Below, piece by piece: positions 22,919 to 31,740 of a DNA stretch of 64,000 nucleotides. The notes under the pieces were generated by a model. That model did not search any database. It was not told the DNA's origin and was given only the letters and a program-made list of their open reading frames with translations. Made by a program: the position numbers and the translations under genes. The DNA lies in NCBI GenBank assembly GCA_964474695.1, contig CAYYTK010000001.1, positions 62,001 through 126,000 of the forward strand, read 5' to 3'. The DNA comes from DAOUBP01 sp964474695. GTDB lineage: Bacteria; Chloroflexota; Anaerolineae; CG2-30-64-16. The first letter of the stretch is position 1, and the number at the start of each line of letters is the position of its first letter.

Positions 22919-23334
22919 GCGCTCTACCACGACTGCCTGGCGCATGGAAATCCCGCGCCACACGATTGAAGGCCGAAACCTATGCGCTGTATCTGGCCTA
23001 CCGTGACCCGCGCGTGTCGTGGGTTGCGAAGGTTCTGGCCGCGATTGTCGTCGGCTATGCGTTCAGCCCCATCGACCTGATCCCGGACTTTATTCCGGTG
23101 CTGGGTTACCTGGATGACCTGGTATTGATCCCATTGGGGGTGGCGCTGGTCCTACGCCTGATCCCGTCCGAGGTGATGGCCGAGTGCCGGGTGCGCGCGG
23201 CCGCCGAACTGGCCGATGGACGACCCATCGGCCGGGCCGCGATGGTCGTGATTATTGCGATTTGGTTGGGCCTGGCTGCGTTGGCGGCTGCGCTGATTTG
23301 GCGCGTCGTGCAAAAGCCAGCAGTGGGAGTATAA
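22915..23334 (+). CDS. DUF1232 (YkvA-like) membrane protein
   Basis: A 139-residue protein with the DUF1232 core YRDPRVSWVAKVLAAIVVGY followed by FSPIDLIPDFIPVLGYLDD (about residues 28-68), and a C-terminal transmembrane helix. The family is widespread with unknown role. Its ATG overlaps the stop of the DUF5671 gene (ATGA), so it is translationally coupled to it. Confidence 0.88.
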   Translation: MSALPRLPGAWKSRATRLKAETYALYLAYRDPRVSWVAKVLAAIVVGYAFSPIDLIPDFIPVLGYLDDLVLIPLGVALVLRLIPSEVMAECRVRAAAELADGRPIGRAAMVVIIAIWLGLAALAAALIWRVVQKPAVGV

Positions 23335-23335
23335 T
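23330..23335 (+). promoter_or_regulatory. -10 box before corA
   Basis: TATAAT at 23330-23335 overlaps the stop codon of the DUF1232 gene and lies 31 bases before the corA ATG. No good -35 is seen at the standard distance. Confidence 0.4.
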
Positions 23336-23366
23336 AGCGCTATCTCACTCAGCAAAGGTGCTTCCT

Positions 23367-24569
23367 ATGCGCTCACTGATCGTTTCGCGCAGCGGCCGGT
23401 TCCAGGACGGCGTTACGGCTGAGGCGCTCTCGGCCCTGCTCGCGGATTCACATAACCTTATCTGGCTCGATATCCAGGATCCGACCGATGAAGATGTGGC
23501 GCTGCTGCGCGATCAATTCGGCTTTCATCCCCTGGCGATCGAGGATGCCGCCCGTGCGCACGAGCGGCCCAAGGTGGACGCCTATGGTGTGCCCGGCGAC
23601 TTCGACGGCGATGGCGTCGCGGATGTCTTGGAAGAACCCCTTTCCTATGCCGAGACGCCGGCCAGTGACGCCGCTCCTGTGGCAGCGGGCGCCGATGAGG
23701 CGCAAGCCGGCCCGGTGCTGCCGGAACCGGACAGCTCGATGGAGGATGCGCTGGCCGGATCGGTGTTGATTCCGTTGGAGCCAGCCCCAACCAACACCGC
23801 AGACGTCGATGCTCTTTTGCAGCGCAGCTACTACTTTGTCGTTTTCTACGCCGCCGCGTATCACCCGCAGGAAGATCACATCCAGACGCATCCCGTGAGC
23901 CTTTTTATCGGCGCCAACTACCTGGTCACGGTGCACACCGGCCCGATTGCGGACATCACCGCTACCCTGGCCCGCTGGCGCGCTCCGCGCAGCCCCTTGG
24001 CTCACCGCGTCGGCGCGTTGGTGCACGCGCTGCTGGACGCGATGGTGGATGACTACTTTCCACTGATGGACCAGGTGGCCGACCGTGTGGAGGATCTGGA
24101 AGACACCATCTTCATCAAGTTCGATGAGCGTTCCATCGAGACGATGTTTCGTCTCAAGAAGGATCTGCTTGCCATGCGCCGGGTCGTTGCGCCGGAGCGG
24201 GACGTGCTCAACGTGCTGCTGCGCCGCCAGCTTCCCATCTTCGCGGCCGAGGATGTGGCTTACCTGCAGGATGTCTACGATCACATCGTGCGCGTCACCG
24301 ACAACATCGACACGTACCGTGATCTGCTTTCCAGCGCGCTGGACTCGTACCTGTCACTTCAGAGCAATAAGCTGAACCAGATCATGAAGACGCTGACGGT
24401 CGCCTCCATTATTCTGATGACGGCGGCGCTGATCACGGGCTTCTATGGACAGAACTTCAAGGTTTTCCCCGAGCTCAACTGGCCCATCGGCTCTCTCTGG
24501 GCTTTGATCCTGATCGCCGTAACAACCATCATCTCGGTGCTCTATTTCCGGCGCAAGAAGTGGCTGTGA
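23367..24569 (+). CDS. corA: CorA-type divalent cation channel with an EF-hand insertion and GQN motif
   Basis: A 400-residue CorA-family protein. The N-terminal cytosolic domain (LIWLDIQDPTDEDVALL, HPLAIEDAARAHERPKVD) is interrupted after residue 71 by about 75 residues that include DFDGDGVADVLE (D78 to E89), a canonical 12-residue EF-hand calcium loop with D at 1, 3, 5, 9, G at 6 and E at 12. The CorA fold resumes at YYFVVFYAAAYHP. The long stalk helix and two C-terminal helices are present, but the selectivity motif is GQN (residues 361-363 in FYGQNF) in place of GMN. Mg2+, Co2+ or another ion could be carried. The ATG at 23367 starts the family homology. The end overlaps the convergent nuclease gene by 41 bases. 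Confidence 0.87.
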   Translation: MRSLIVSRSGRFQDGVTAEALSALLADSHNLIWLDIQDPTDEDVALLRDQFGFHPLAIEDAARAHERPKVDAYGVPGDFDGDGVADVLEEPLSYAETPASDAAPVAAGADEAQAGPVLPEPDSSMEDALAGSVLIPLEPAPTNTADVDALLQRSYYFVVFYAAAYHPQEDHIQTHPVSLFIGANYLVTVHTGPIADITATLARWRAPRSPLAHRVGALVHALLDAMVDDYFPLMDQVADRVEDLEDTIFIKFDERSIETMFRLKKDLLAMRRVVAPERDVLNVLLRRQLPIFAAEDVAYLQDVYDHIVRVTDNIDTYRDLLSSALDSYLSLQSNKLNQIMKTLTVASIILMTAALITGFYGQNFKVFPELNWPIGSLWALILIAVTTIISVLYFRRKKWL

Positions 24570-26970
24570 GGCCGCACTTCTGCAACGCGCCGGACGCCGC
24601 ACCCAACAGCGCGCCGCTCACCCCTGTGGGGTGGAAGGCGAAGCGCACGAACAGGGGATCGTGATCTGAGCTGCGGCCGCCGGCTGTGCTCGAGACGCGC
24701 ACGTCGGGCGAATCGGCGTTGACATGCACCGCTCCCCCTGAGAGGAAATAAGCGTCCAACTCCGGTGTCATCACGAAGTGGTCGACGGCCTCGGCCCGAC
24801 CCTGGTAGATGTAAGTGTAGCGATCGGCTGCAGCGACGTGACGTTCAAACAGGTTGACCGCAGCGGGAAACTGCGCCAGGGGCTGTGATCCCAACGTATC
24901 ATTGAAGTCGCCCAGCGCCACTGAGAGCGGCTCGCTGAGCAGGGTATTGACGAAGTGCGCCTGCGCCACGCGACGGGGCAGACTGACCGTCTCGTCGTCG
25001 CGTTTGGATTTCAGGTGATTTACAACCACACGTACGTTCAGCAGCGAGTTGTCTGCTGCGCTGAGCACTGCGAAATCCGCCACGTAAGGCGGCCGGTCGA
25101 ATAGCGGATAGGCGTCCCGGCTGCACAGGACGGGCCGGCTTCGTGGGCCGATCGCATAGATGTCCTGCACCCCGTAGTCGATGGGGCTGCAAGCCTGCGC
25201 CTGGTCGGCGCGACGCAGCCTGGTGCGGCTTGCATCGTAAAGCACGCCCACGGTGATGTCACGCTCATCCGCGCTCTCGTAATAATCGTAATCGTAGGCA
25301 GGCCCGACAGCTCGGGCCAGTTGTGCCCAGACGTCGTCCTTGCCCTCCACTTCCTGCAGGCCTACGATCGTGCACCCTTGCAGCGCCTCGCGAATGATCG
25401 CGGCGTCCGCGTCCAGGGCGGCTTGAAATGTACCCTCATCTTGCGGCGACCAATCCCCCAGGTCGCCGTCCCCGTCGTCGATGCTATCGAACAGGTTCGC
25501 GGCGTTATAGGAGCAAATGGCGAACTGGTCGGGCGCGATGGAGACCGGGGCAGCGGCCGTCGATGGCATATCCTCGACGCGCAGAGGGGTGGGGTCGTCC
25601 ACAAGCAACACGTAGCGCCCGAACTGGTAAGCGAGAATGCCGGTCAAATTCGCTGCCGTGACGCGGTCGAGCGTGCCCACGTCAGGCAGATCGATCCCCG
25701 TTGCCCCTGAAATGCTGATCGTGCCGCGATCAGCCGGTAATTCGCTGCTCAGGATGCGTTGGCCGTAGAACGGGCTGTCGCGTTGGGCCAGCGTGATCTC
25801 CGGGTCTCCGGCGGGGTAGCGGGAGGCGTAGCGTTGGGTGGGGCCGACCACTGAGCCGTCGAGGCTCAGGCTGACCCGCATTCCCTCGAACGGTTCGAGA
25901 CGCGCGGCCGGGTCTGTCTGCAGATCGCTTGGCGGTGCAATTCGGGCCGGTGCGGGCAACTCACAGGGGCCGAGCACACGATAGGATGCCCCGGTATCGT
26001 CGGAGAGCTTCACGATCTCGGTCTGGTTGTAGAATTCCTGCACCCCGAAGTTGCGTAATTCGACCCGCGTGCCCGGGGTCAGGCCGCGCGGGTTCTGCCA
26101 GCCGTTATACCGATAAACGTAGATGCCTTCTGACGAGCGCGGATTGGCGTCGGGCGTCACGCTCTGGACAAAAAAGCCTTCCGCGGTTACGCCGGTGATG
26201 CACGCCTCCAGGCAGCGGAAGCGTGCCCCTGCGTCAAAGGGGGTGGCATCACCCGGGCCCTGCAACTGCCACACATAGGCGTCGGGGCAGGCTGCCGCGG
26301 CGGGCGTTGGCAGCGGCGTGCTGGCGCTACATAGGCCCAGCAGGATATCAGTTTGCGAGCGCGGCAGCACCTGTGGTCCATCGTAGCTGCTGCTGAGGCC
26401 CGTCACGGTTACGGTGCAGCCGGCGCGCAGGCCGGTGAATGAGATGCCTGTCGTTTCGTAGGCGTATACTGCTGTGCCATCCACCCGGAAGCGGTTCTTT
26501 GCTACCTCCGTGATGGCGCCGGCGATCGTCATCAGCCGGCCTTCGTTCTGTTTTCCGATTTCTCCCGGCGATGCGATTTGGGCTGCCGGTGGCGCCGCCT
26601 GGCCGAGTCGGATAATCTGCGCCGTCGTGCGCGGCATCAGCTCCAGGAGGCCGTGATATGCAGCCAACTGGCCGGTCACGCACACCTCATCCCCCACCGC
26701 CAATGCCTGCCCGACCCCTGCCTGGCGGAACACATAGATGCCACCGGTGGCGTCCTGCAAAGCGAAGGAACGATCTACGGAGAACGCGCCTGTCGGGACG
26801 GTCACGACGCCGCGCACGGTGACTTCGGCGCCCGGCGCCAGCATGCGCGCTTCGGCGATGGCACGCGCGTCGGGGCAGGTCGCATCCAGGATCGGCGCGG
26901 CGATCACAGGCGAGATCGAAAGTACCAGCAACTCAATGACCACCAGCAGCGCAAGGCCAAGCCGGCGCAT
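24529..26970 (-). CDS. Secreted endonuclease/exonuclease/phosphatase family protein with OB-fold domains
   Basis: An 813-residue exported protein. A signal peptide (residues 1-24, ending SPVIAAP) is followed by beta-rich OB-fold-like modules (ARMLAPGAEVTVRGVVTVP, GAITEVAKNRFRVDGTAVY, ACITGVTAEGFFVQSV) like those in YhcR and ExeM-type extracellular nucleases. The catalytic EEP domain fills the last 320 residues: SYNAANLFD, GLQEVEG (metal Glu), VVVNHLKSK, ALGDFND (Asp/Asn) and SSDHDP (catalytic His). It probably degrades extracellular DNA for nutrients. There is no LPXTG or anchor. The ATG at 26970 follows GGAGGTCC; a longer frame to 27063 adds a non-signal sequence. The 3' ends of this gene and corA overlap. 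Confidence 0.88.
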   Translation of the reverse strand: MRRLGLALLVVIELLVLSISPVIAAPILDATCPDARAIAEARMLAPGAEVTVRGVVTVPTGAFSVDRSFALQDATGGIYVFRQAGVGQALAVGDEVCVTGQLAAYHGLLELMPRTTAQIIRLGQAAPPAAQIASPGEIGKQNEGRLMTIAGAITEVAKNRFRVDGTAVYAYETTGISFTGLRAGCTVTVTGLSSSYDGPQVLPRSQTDILLGLCSASTPLPTPAAAACPDAYVWQLQGPGDATPFDAGARFRCLEACITGVTAEGFFVQSVTPDANPRSSEGIYVYRYNGWQNPRGLTPGTRVELRNFGVQEFYNQTEIVKLSDDTGASYRVLGPCELPAPARIAPPSDLQTDPAARLEPFEGMRVSLSLDGSVVGPTQRYASRYPAGDPEITLAQRDSPFYGQRILSSELPADRGTISISGATGIDLPDVGTLDRVTAANLTGILAYQFGRYVLLVDDPTPLRVEDMPSTAAAPVSIAPDQFAICSYNAANLFDSIDDGDGDLGDWSPQDEGTFQAALDADAAIIREALQGCTIVGLQEVEGKDDVWAQLARAVGPAYDYDYYESADERDITVGVLYDASRTRLRRADQAQACSPIDYGVQDIYAIGPRSRPVLCSRDAYPLFDRPPYVADFAVLSAADNSLLNVRVVVNHLKSKRDDETVSLPRRVAQAHFVNTLLSEPLSVALGDFNDTLGSQPLAQFPAAVNLFERHVAAADRYTYIYQGRAEAVDHFVMTPELDAYFLSGGAVHVNADSPDVRVSSTAGGRSSDHDPLFVRFAFHPTGVSGALLGAASGALQKCGLTATSCAGNRAPR

Positions 26971-27071
26971 GATGGACCTCCGTGACGTGGTTTCAGGGGG
27001 ACACCGGCCATATAACCACAGTTCATGCGCAGCGTCAAGACGCGAAACATGGGCGCATTGCATCTAAACTA

Positions 27072-27080
27072 TGCTATAAT
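27072..27080 (+). promoter_or_regulatory. Extended -10 promoter of the glycan locus
   Basis: TGCTATAAT (extended -10, TG-N-TATAAT) lies 82 bases before the ATG at 27162, with no clear -35. The same nonamer occurs before the parA gene at 63544. Confidence 0.55.
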
Positions 27081-27161
27081 GTATGTGCCGTGCATACTGC
27101 AGGCATGCACGATACCACATTGTCTGCTAAACCGACAGGCGTAGATTTCCGGGAGGCAGTT
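27081..27161 (+). other. Leader with a hairpin before the first GH-A-like gene
   Basis: CGTGCAT (27089-27095) pairs with ATGCACG (27105-27111) around a 9-base loop, with GTAT/ATAC able to extend it. GGGAGG lies just before the ATG. No known riboswitch class fits. Confidence 0.35.
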
Positions 27162-30100
27162 ATGCGACTCGAAGATTACCCCCGCCCCAAAGACGATAAC
27201 CGGCGCGGCATCCATTGGTCGGCCTCGGTCTATCACCCCACTGGCGCCGCATTGGATTTTTGGATCGGTGAGCTCCAGGCCATGAAGATCAAGTGGGTGA
27301 AGATCATGGATGATGGCGGTGGCTCATCGCTAGAGTTGTGCCAGCGGTTGTTGGCTGTCGATATTATGCCGATTGTGCGCTTCTATCGCCTGGAACCTAA
27401 CCCGGGGCATATCGGCGGTCGCGAGGAGGATACCTTACGAACGTTGGTCGCCGCGGGCGTGCGCTATTTTGAGACCAACAACGAGCCCGATCTGGCGGCC
27501 GAATGGAAGGGCGGCCGCATGCCCTCCAACTGGTTCGATATCGTCATCGACAACTTCATCATCGATGCCGATAAGGTGCTGGCGGCGGGGGGATTGCCTG
27601 CACTGCCAGCGATGGGTGTGGGGAGCCGAAGCGATCCTGTGGGGACCGTGGTCGCCAAAGGCCGGGCTGACATTTTCGAGCGGGGCGCCTGGGTCGCCAT
27701 CCATAATTACGCGATCAACCATCCGCTGGATTATCCGTATGACCCGGTGAATCAGGAGGGACAACCGGTCAGCCAGGAGGAGTATAACCGACTCGGCCCC
27801 TGGGCGTGGGATAGGCTGCCGCGGGAGCTCATCAACCAATGGCGGGAGTCCGATAAGAATCCCGGTGACACGTTGGCAGACGACGCGGTCTCCTGGTTCG
27901 CGTTTGTTCTGGCGGATCAACTGGCCGCCAAAGCACTGGGCTACCATGTGCCGATCATCAGCACGGAAGGTGGCGTGGTCACGGGTTGGAAAGAGGATCG
28001 GCGCTATGCGCGTATCGATCCCAATACACATGCCGACTGGACCATCGCAATCACCGAGTTCATGCAGGGCACGCGGGAGATCCATGGCCTGCATTGCCCC
28101 GATTACTACTTCGCAGTCTGCCATTGGTTGATCGCCAACTATCGCGCTGGTTTTCTGATGCCGACATGGGAGAGCCAGTCCTGGTACACCGATTGGTGGA
28201 ACAATGACTTCAACCTCAAGGGCGAGATGCCGGTGGTGGCGCGGCTCAAGGCGTTGCCCAGTGTATCCATAGACCAAACACGCAAGGCCGTGGTGGCCGG
28301 GCGGGTCACGCGCAGTGATACCGATGAGCCGCTCGCGGGACTTACCGTGAAGCTGTCAGCGCAGGGACGCGATGTAGCCAACTCGCTCACAGGGGCTGAC
28401 GGGCTTTTCCGTTTCGAGCGGCTGGCAGCCGGTATCTACGACCTATCCATCGCGCCGTGGGGTATGGTCCGCCAGGGTGTGACGGCCGCCGAGGAACCGG
28501 TCCAATCTGTGACAATCCGGCTGACCGGCGGCAGCAGCAGCGTTTTGACGGGCACGGTGCAGACGTCAGCCGCCGCACCGGTGGTGGGGGTTTCCGTGAC
28601 GCTGCGGCGCGACAACAGCGACGTTGGCAGCGCTGCCACCGACGCCAATGGCGCATTTCGGTTTGAGGGCTTGCCTTTGGGAACGTATCGCCTGTCGGTG
28701 CCGCGCATCACGGTGGCGGGCATCAACCTGGATGGCTGGCAGACCAAGAACCTGCGACTCACGAGCGGCGCCGCGCCCGGCCAGCGTTACACCGTAGCGC
28801 GGCGCCGCCTTCTGCCCGTGGATGAGACGGCCGGCCGGCGCATTCTGTATGGCACTGTGGTGGACGCAGCCGGGTCGCCGTTGCGGCACATCAAGCTTGA
28901 AATGCGCTGGCAGGGTGCAGCCTCAGGCACTGTCTTCCCCACGACGTTATCCGGTCAAGACTCATCCAAACCGGCGGGCGCCTACGAATTCTTGAGCAGC
29001 CGCGGCGTCTTTAGCCTGCGCGTGATCCAGGGGGATTGGCCTAGCGATGTGGCCGATGGCCTGGACACGGCCACTGTTCCGGGCCGGGAAGGGCAACCGA
29101 TAGCCTATGAGGTTGACTTTCGCCTGCAGGCCGTGGGTGGCCCGGCCCAGGTCGATGGCAGCGTGCCGGGCGGCCAGGCCGGCGCCCAGCTCACCCTGGA
29201 GGCTGCAACGGGCGATGATCCTGCGCCGCGCTCGGCTGCGCTGGCAGCCGATGGCAGCTTCGTGTTTTCGGATGTCGTCCCCGGCAATTATCGCCTGAGG
29301 ATGGTGGATATCGGCATCCTGGCCGAAGATATCGCTGTCGAGCCGGGCAGCCTGTTCAAGCTGCTCTTCCCCATGGGCAGCCGGTTGGCGGGGCAGGTGC
29401 TGGCGCCATCGGATGGACTGGTGGCGGTGCTTCACGCGCCGGCGGCTTGGGGTTGGACGCGGCTTGCGCCTGTGGACTCACAGGGCGCTTTTGCGTTTGA
29501 GAACTTACCATCCGGCCGGTACCGGTTGGAGGTGGGCGCACAGACGATACCCGACCTGGTGTTGACCGGGGAGAACCAACTGCAATTGGCTGCTATCGAT
29601 CTGACGCAAGGCTATCGCAGTGTCGTGCGCGGCCGGGTGGCGAATGGCGCAGGCCAACCGCAGCCTGAGGTGCAGATGATCTTGCGGCGGGACGGCGTCA
29701 CCGTGGCACAGGCCAGCACGCTGCCGGATGGCGCCTTCAGCATCGCCAGCCTGCCTGCGGGCGTCTATACCCTGGAGGCAGTGGGGCTGGGCCAGGTCGC
29801 GGACAGCATCGTGTTGGACGGTGAGCGCGAGCAGATCGTCGATGTGTTGTGGCCTGATGTCGGGCCGCGCAGCGCGCTGCAAGGACGCGTGCTGGACGCT
29901 CACGGCTCCCCCGTCGCTGAAGCGCTGGTGCGGCTCCTGCGTGATGCTGCCGAAGTTGCGCGTATGCAAACGGACGATTTGGGTGCATTCCGGTTTTCCG
30001 GGTTGTACGGCGGCTTGTACGCACTGGCCGTGGGCGAGGATGCTCCCCTGGTGACCGACATCGCCCTGGATGAAGACGCCACGATGACCCGCGACGTAAC

Positions 30101-30413
30101 GCTGCCGCCTGACACCACAAAGCTGTTGGCCCACTACTTGTTGCTCGGTGCACCACCCGAGCCAGGACAGCCCGGTCATTTTGAGGCGCGCCTGGTGTTG
30201 GGGCTGGTCAGCCATCACATGGCACGCGCAGGTGCGAGCTGCGGCTACAGCGTCGCTGAGGCTGGTCAAGCTGTCCGGGTGACGATCATCGGTGATCAGG
30301 TGTCTGCAGCGGATGAGCAGACGCTGCGCGCCGCCGGCTGCCAGGTGACGCGCCTGGGCGGAGACGGCTATGCACTTGCCGCAGCCTTAGAGAGCCTGTT
30401 CGCAGAGGGGTGA
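27162..30413 (+). CDS. Clan GH-A-like glycosidase with carboxypeptidase-like repeats and HYxLFG C-terminal domain
   Basis: A 1083-residue protein. Residues 1-390 form a probable TIM barrel with acid/base Glu E108 in TNNEPDL and a nucleophile candidate E269 in ISTEGG, the arrangement of clan GH-A retaining glycosidases; the exact GH family is not recognised. From about 395 to 980 come about six carboxypeptidase-regulatory-like beta domains (VAGRVTRSDTDEPLAGLTV, DANGAFRFEGLPLGTYRLSV and repeats). Residues 987-1083 form a domain starting KLLAHYLLLG that also ends the proteins at 30418 and 40587. No signal peptide or membrane anchor is visible: the start MRLEDYPRPKDD is conserved with MDLRDYPRPKND in the paralogue, which fixes the ATG. 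How it reaches a glycan substrate is therefore unclear. The next gene follows after four bases. Confidence 0.8.
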   Translation: MRLEDYPRPKDDNRRGIHWSASVYHPTGAALDFWIGELQAMKIKWVKIMDDGGGSSLELCQRLLAVDIMPIVRFYRLEPNPGHIGGREEDTLRTLVAAGVRYFETNNEPDLAAEWKGGRMPSNWFDIVIDNFIIDADKVLAAGGLPALPAMGVGSRSDPVGTVVAKGRADIFERGAWVAIHNYAINHPLDYPYDPVNQEGQPVSQEEYNRLGPWAWDRLPRELINQWRESDKNPGDTLADDAVSWFAFVLADQLAAKALGYHVPIISTEGGVVTGWKEDRRYARIDPNTHADWTIAITEFMQGTREIHGLHCPDYYFAVCHWLIANYRAGFLMPTWESQSWYTDWWNNDFNLKGEMPVVARLKALPSVSIDQTRKAVVAGRVTRSDTDEPLAGLTVKLSAQGRDVANSLTGADGLFRFERLAAGIYDLSIAPWGMVRQGVTAAEEPVQSVTIRLTGGSSSVLTGTVQTSAAAPVVGVSVTLRRDNSDVGSAATDANGAFRFEGLPLGTYRLSVPRITVAGINLDGWQTKNLRLTSGAAPGQRYTVARRRLLPVDETAGRRILYGTVVDAAGSPLRHIKLEMRWQGAASGTVFPTTLSGQDSSKPAGAYEFLSSRGVFSLRVIQGDWPSDVADGLDTATVPGREGQPIAYEVDFRLQAVGGPAQVDGSVPGGQAGAQLTLEAATGDDPAPRSAALAADGSFVFSDVVPGNYRLRMVDIGILAEDIAVEPGSLFKLLFPMGSRLAGQVLAPSDGLVAVLHAPAAWGWTRLAPVDSQGAFAFENLPSGRYRLEVGAQTIPDLVLTGENQLQLAAIDLTQGYRSVVRGRVANGAGQPQPEVQMILRRDGVTVAQASTLPDGAFSIASLPAGVYTLEAVGLGQVADSIVLDGEREQIVDVLWPDVGPRSALQGRVLDAHGSPVAEALVRLLRDAAEVARMQTDDLGAFRFSGLYGGLYALAVGEDAPLVTDIALDEDATMTRDVTLPPDTTKLLAHYLLLGAPPEPGQPGHFEARLVLGLVSHHMARAGASCGYSVAEAGQAVRVTIIGDQVSAADEQTLRAAGCQVTRLGGDGYALAAALESLFAEG

Positions 30414-30417
30414 AACG

Positions 30418-31740
30418 ATGAGTATCTTCCGACGGATCGCGATATCACTGGGCAGGTTGGGCGGCAAGAGGTCGCGCGGCCCAGCCGTGGCCGCGCGGCG
30501 GTCGGTTTCGACAGCGCCGCGTGAGGCGGTGAACGATGCCGCGTCCTACGGCGTGTCCATTGTAGGGGCAACGCCTGCGCCTGGGACCTGGTACTGGCAA
30601 GCGGTTCGCGTTCACCACCTTACACCGGAAGAGAACAGCGGAAACCATCATATCTACGTCGACCTGCGCGATCCTGAACTGGCCGGCGCCAACGACTCGG
30701 ACGGCGGGCGGGTCTTGGGTGCGCGTGCGCGCATTACCTGGACCGATGGGGAGCAGCTCGTTGTGGTCGATAAGCCACTCAATGAACCGGGCACGAGTTT
30801 CCCGATGTGGAAGTGGCAAGTGTGTGCCGTGGAGGCGTTGGGTTTGTCGGGCCAGGAATTGCCATCCGACCGGGTGACTGGCCTGCATACAGGCCATCCG
30901 GACGAGGCGCCCGGCACCACGTTGTTTCATCATTCCTTCAGCGTGACGTTTGTGAAGGTGCAGGCGTTGGCGGTGGCGTACACCGACTCCGTCGTTTATG
31001 GGGTGATCCGTAACGCGGGCGGCCGCACGGCCACCTTGCAGCAGAGTGACGGCGCGGTGGCGCATCAGATTCTCAGCGCGGATGGCGCATTTCGCTTCAC
31101 TGATCTGGGAGCCGGCGAGTGTGTCGTCGCGATAGAAGGCACGTCGTTGAGCTCCGCTCCGCTGCACGTGGATGGTCGCAATCAGGCCCAGGTCGATCTT
31201 GAATTGGTGTTGGCTGAAAGCATCATCTCAGGTCAGGTGCGCAACGGCGCCGGGCGCACCTTACGTTTGGTCCAGGGTGATGTTGAGATCGCCACCGCCG
31301 ACGTGCCGGAGGACGAGTCCTATCGGTTTGCCGGCCTGGCCGCGGGCGAGTATCGCGTCTTGATTGCAGACACCGCAGCGGGCTCAGCTCCGTTAACCGT
31401 GGATGGGGCTAACGCCGTGACTGCCGACCTGGTGGCTCCGGCGCCGGAAAAACCGTTGGCCCACTACGTTCTGTTTGGTCCGGCGGGCGACAAGGCGACG
31501 TTAGTGAATATGATGTTGGCCCAGGACTACTTGTTGGCGTTCAAGCCTGCCTTCGGGTTCAGCGCGGCCGAGGCGGCCAACGCCGGGTTAGTCACGATTA
31601 TCGCCGGTACGGACGCGGTGCCGGCCGAGGTGGCGGCGCAACTGGCCGCCGGCGGCGCGCCGGTGCAGCGCATCGCTGGCACAGTCGAGGAGGTGGCACA
31701 GGGCCTGGCCACCCGGATTGAGCGGCGGCAGGCGTTCTAA
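30418..31740 (+). CDS. Carboxypeptidase-like repeat protein with the same HYxLFG C-terminal domain
   Basis: A 440-residue companion of the GH-A-like protein four bases upstream. A basic N-terminus (about 1-36) is followed by an unrecognised beta-rich module (about 50-190, with WYWQAVRVHHLTPEENSGN and HHIYVDLRDPELAG). Two or three carboxypeptidase-regulatory-like repeats come next (GVIRNAGGRTATLQQSDGAV, SYRFAGLAAGEYRVLIAD). The C-terminal domain begins KPLAHYVLFG at residue 345 and runs to the end. The N-terminus has no clear signal peptide. It may bind the same substrate or surface as the GH-A-like protein; no catalytic motif is seen. Its stop overlaps the start of the GT39 gene (TAATG). Confidence 0.75.
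   Translation: MSIFRRIAISLGRLGGKRSRGPAVAARRSVSTAPREAVNDAASYGVSIVGATPAPGTWYWQAVRVHHLTPEENSGNHHIYVDLRDPELAGANDSDGGRVLGARARITWTDGEQLVVVDKPLNEPGTSFPMWKWQVCAVEALGLSGQELPSDRVTGLHTGHPDEAPGTTLFHHSFSVTFVKVQALAVAYTDSVVYGVIRNAGGRTATLQQSDGAVAHQILSADGAFRFTDLGAGECVVAIEGTSLSSAPLHVDGRNQAQVDLELVLAESIISGQVRNGAGRTLRLVQGDVEIATADVPEDESYRFAGLAAGEYRVLIADTAAGSAPLTVDGANAVTADLVAPAPEKPLAHYVLFGPAGDKATLVNMMLAQDYLLAFKPAFGFSAAEAANAGLVTIIAGTDAVPAEVAAQLAAGGAPVQRIAGTVEEVAQGLATRIERRQAF

Noticed and set aside
24529..24569. Frameshift or misassembly at the corA/nuclease overlap
   Set aside because: Both reading frames are intact to their stops. A convergent 41-base overlap is tolerable and both C-termini look natural.
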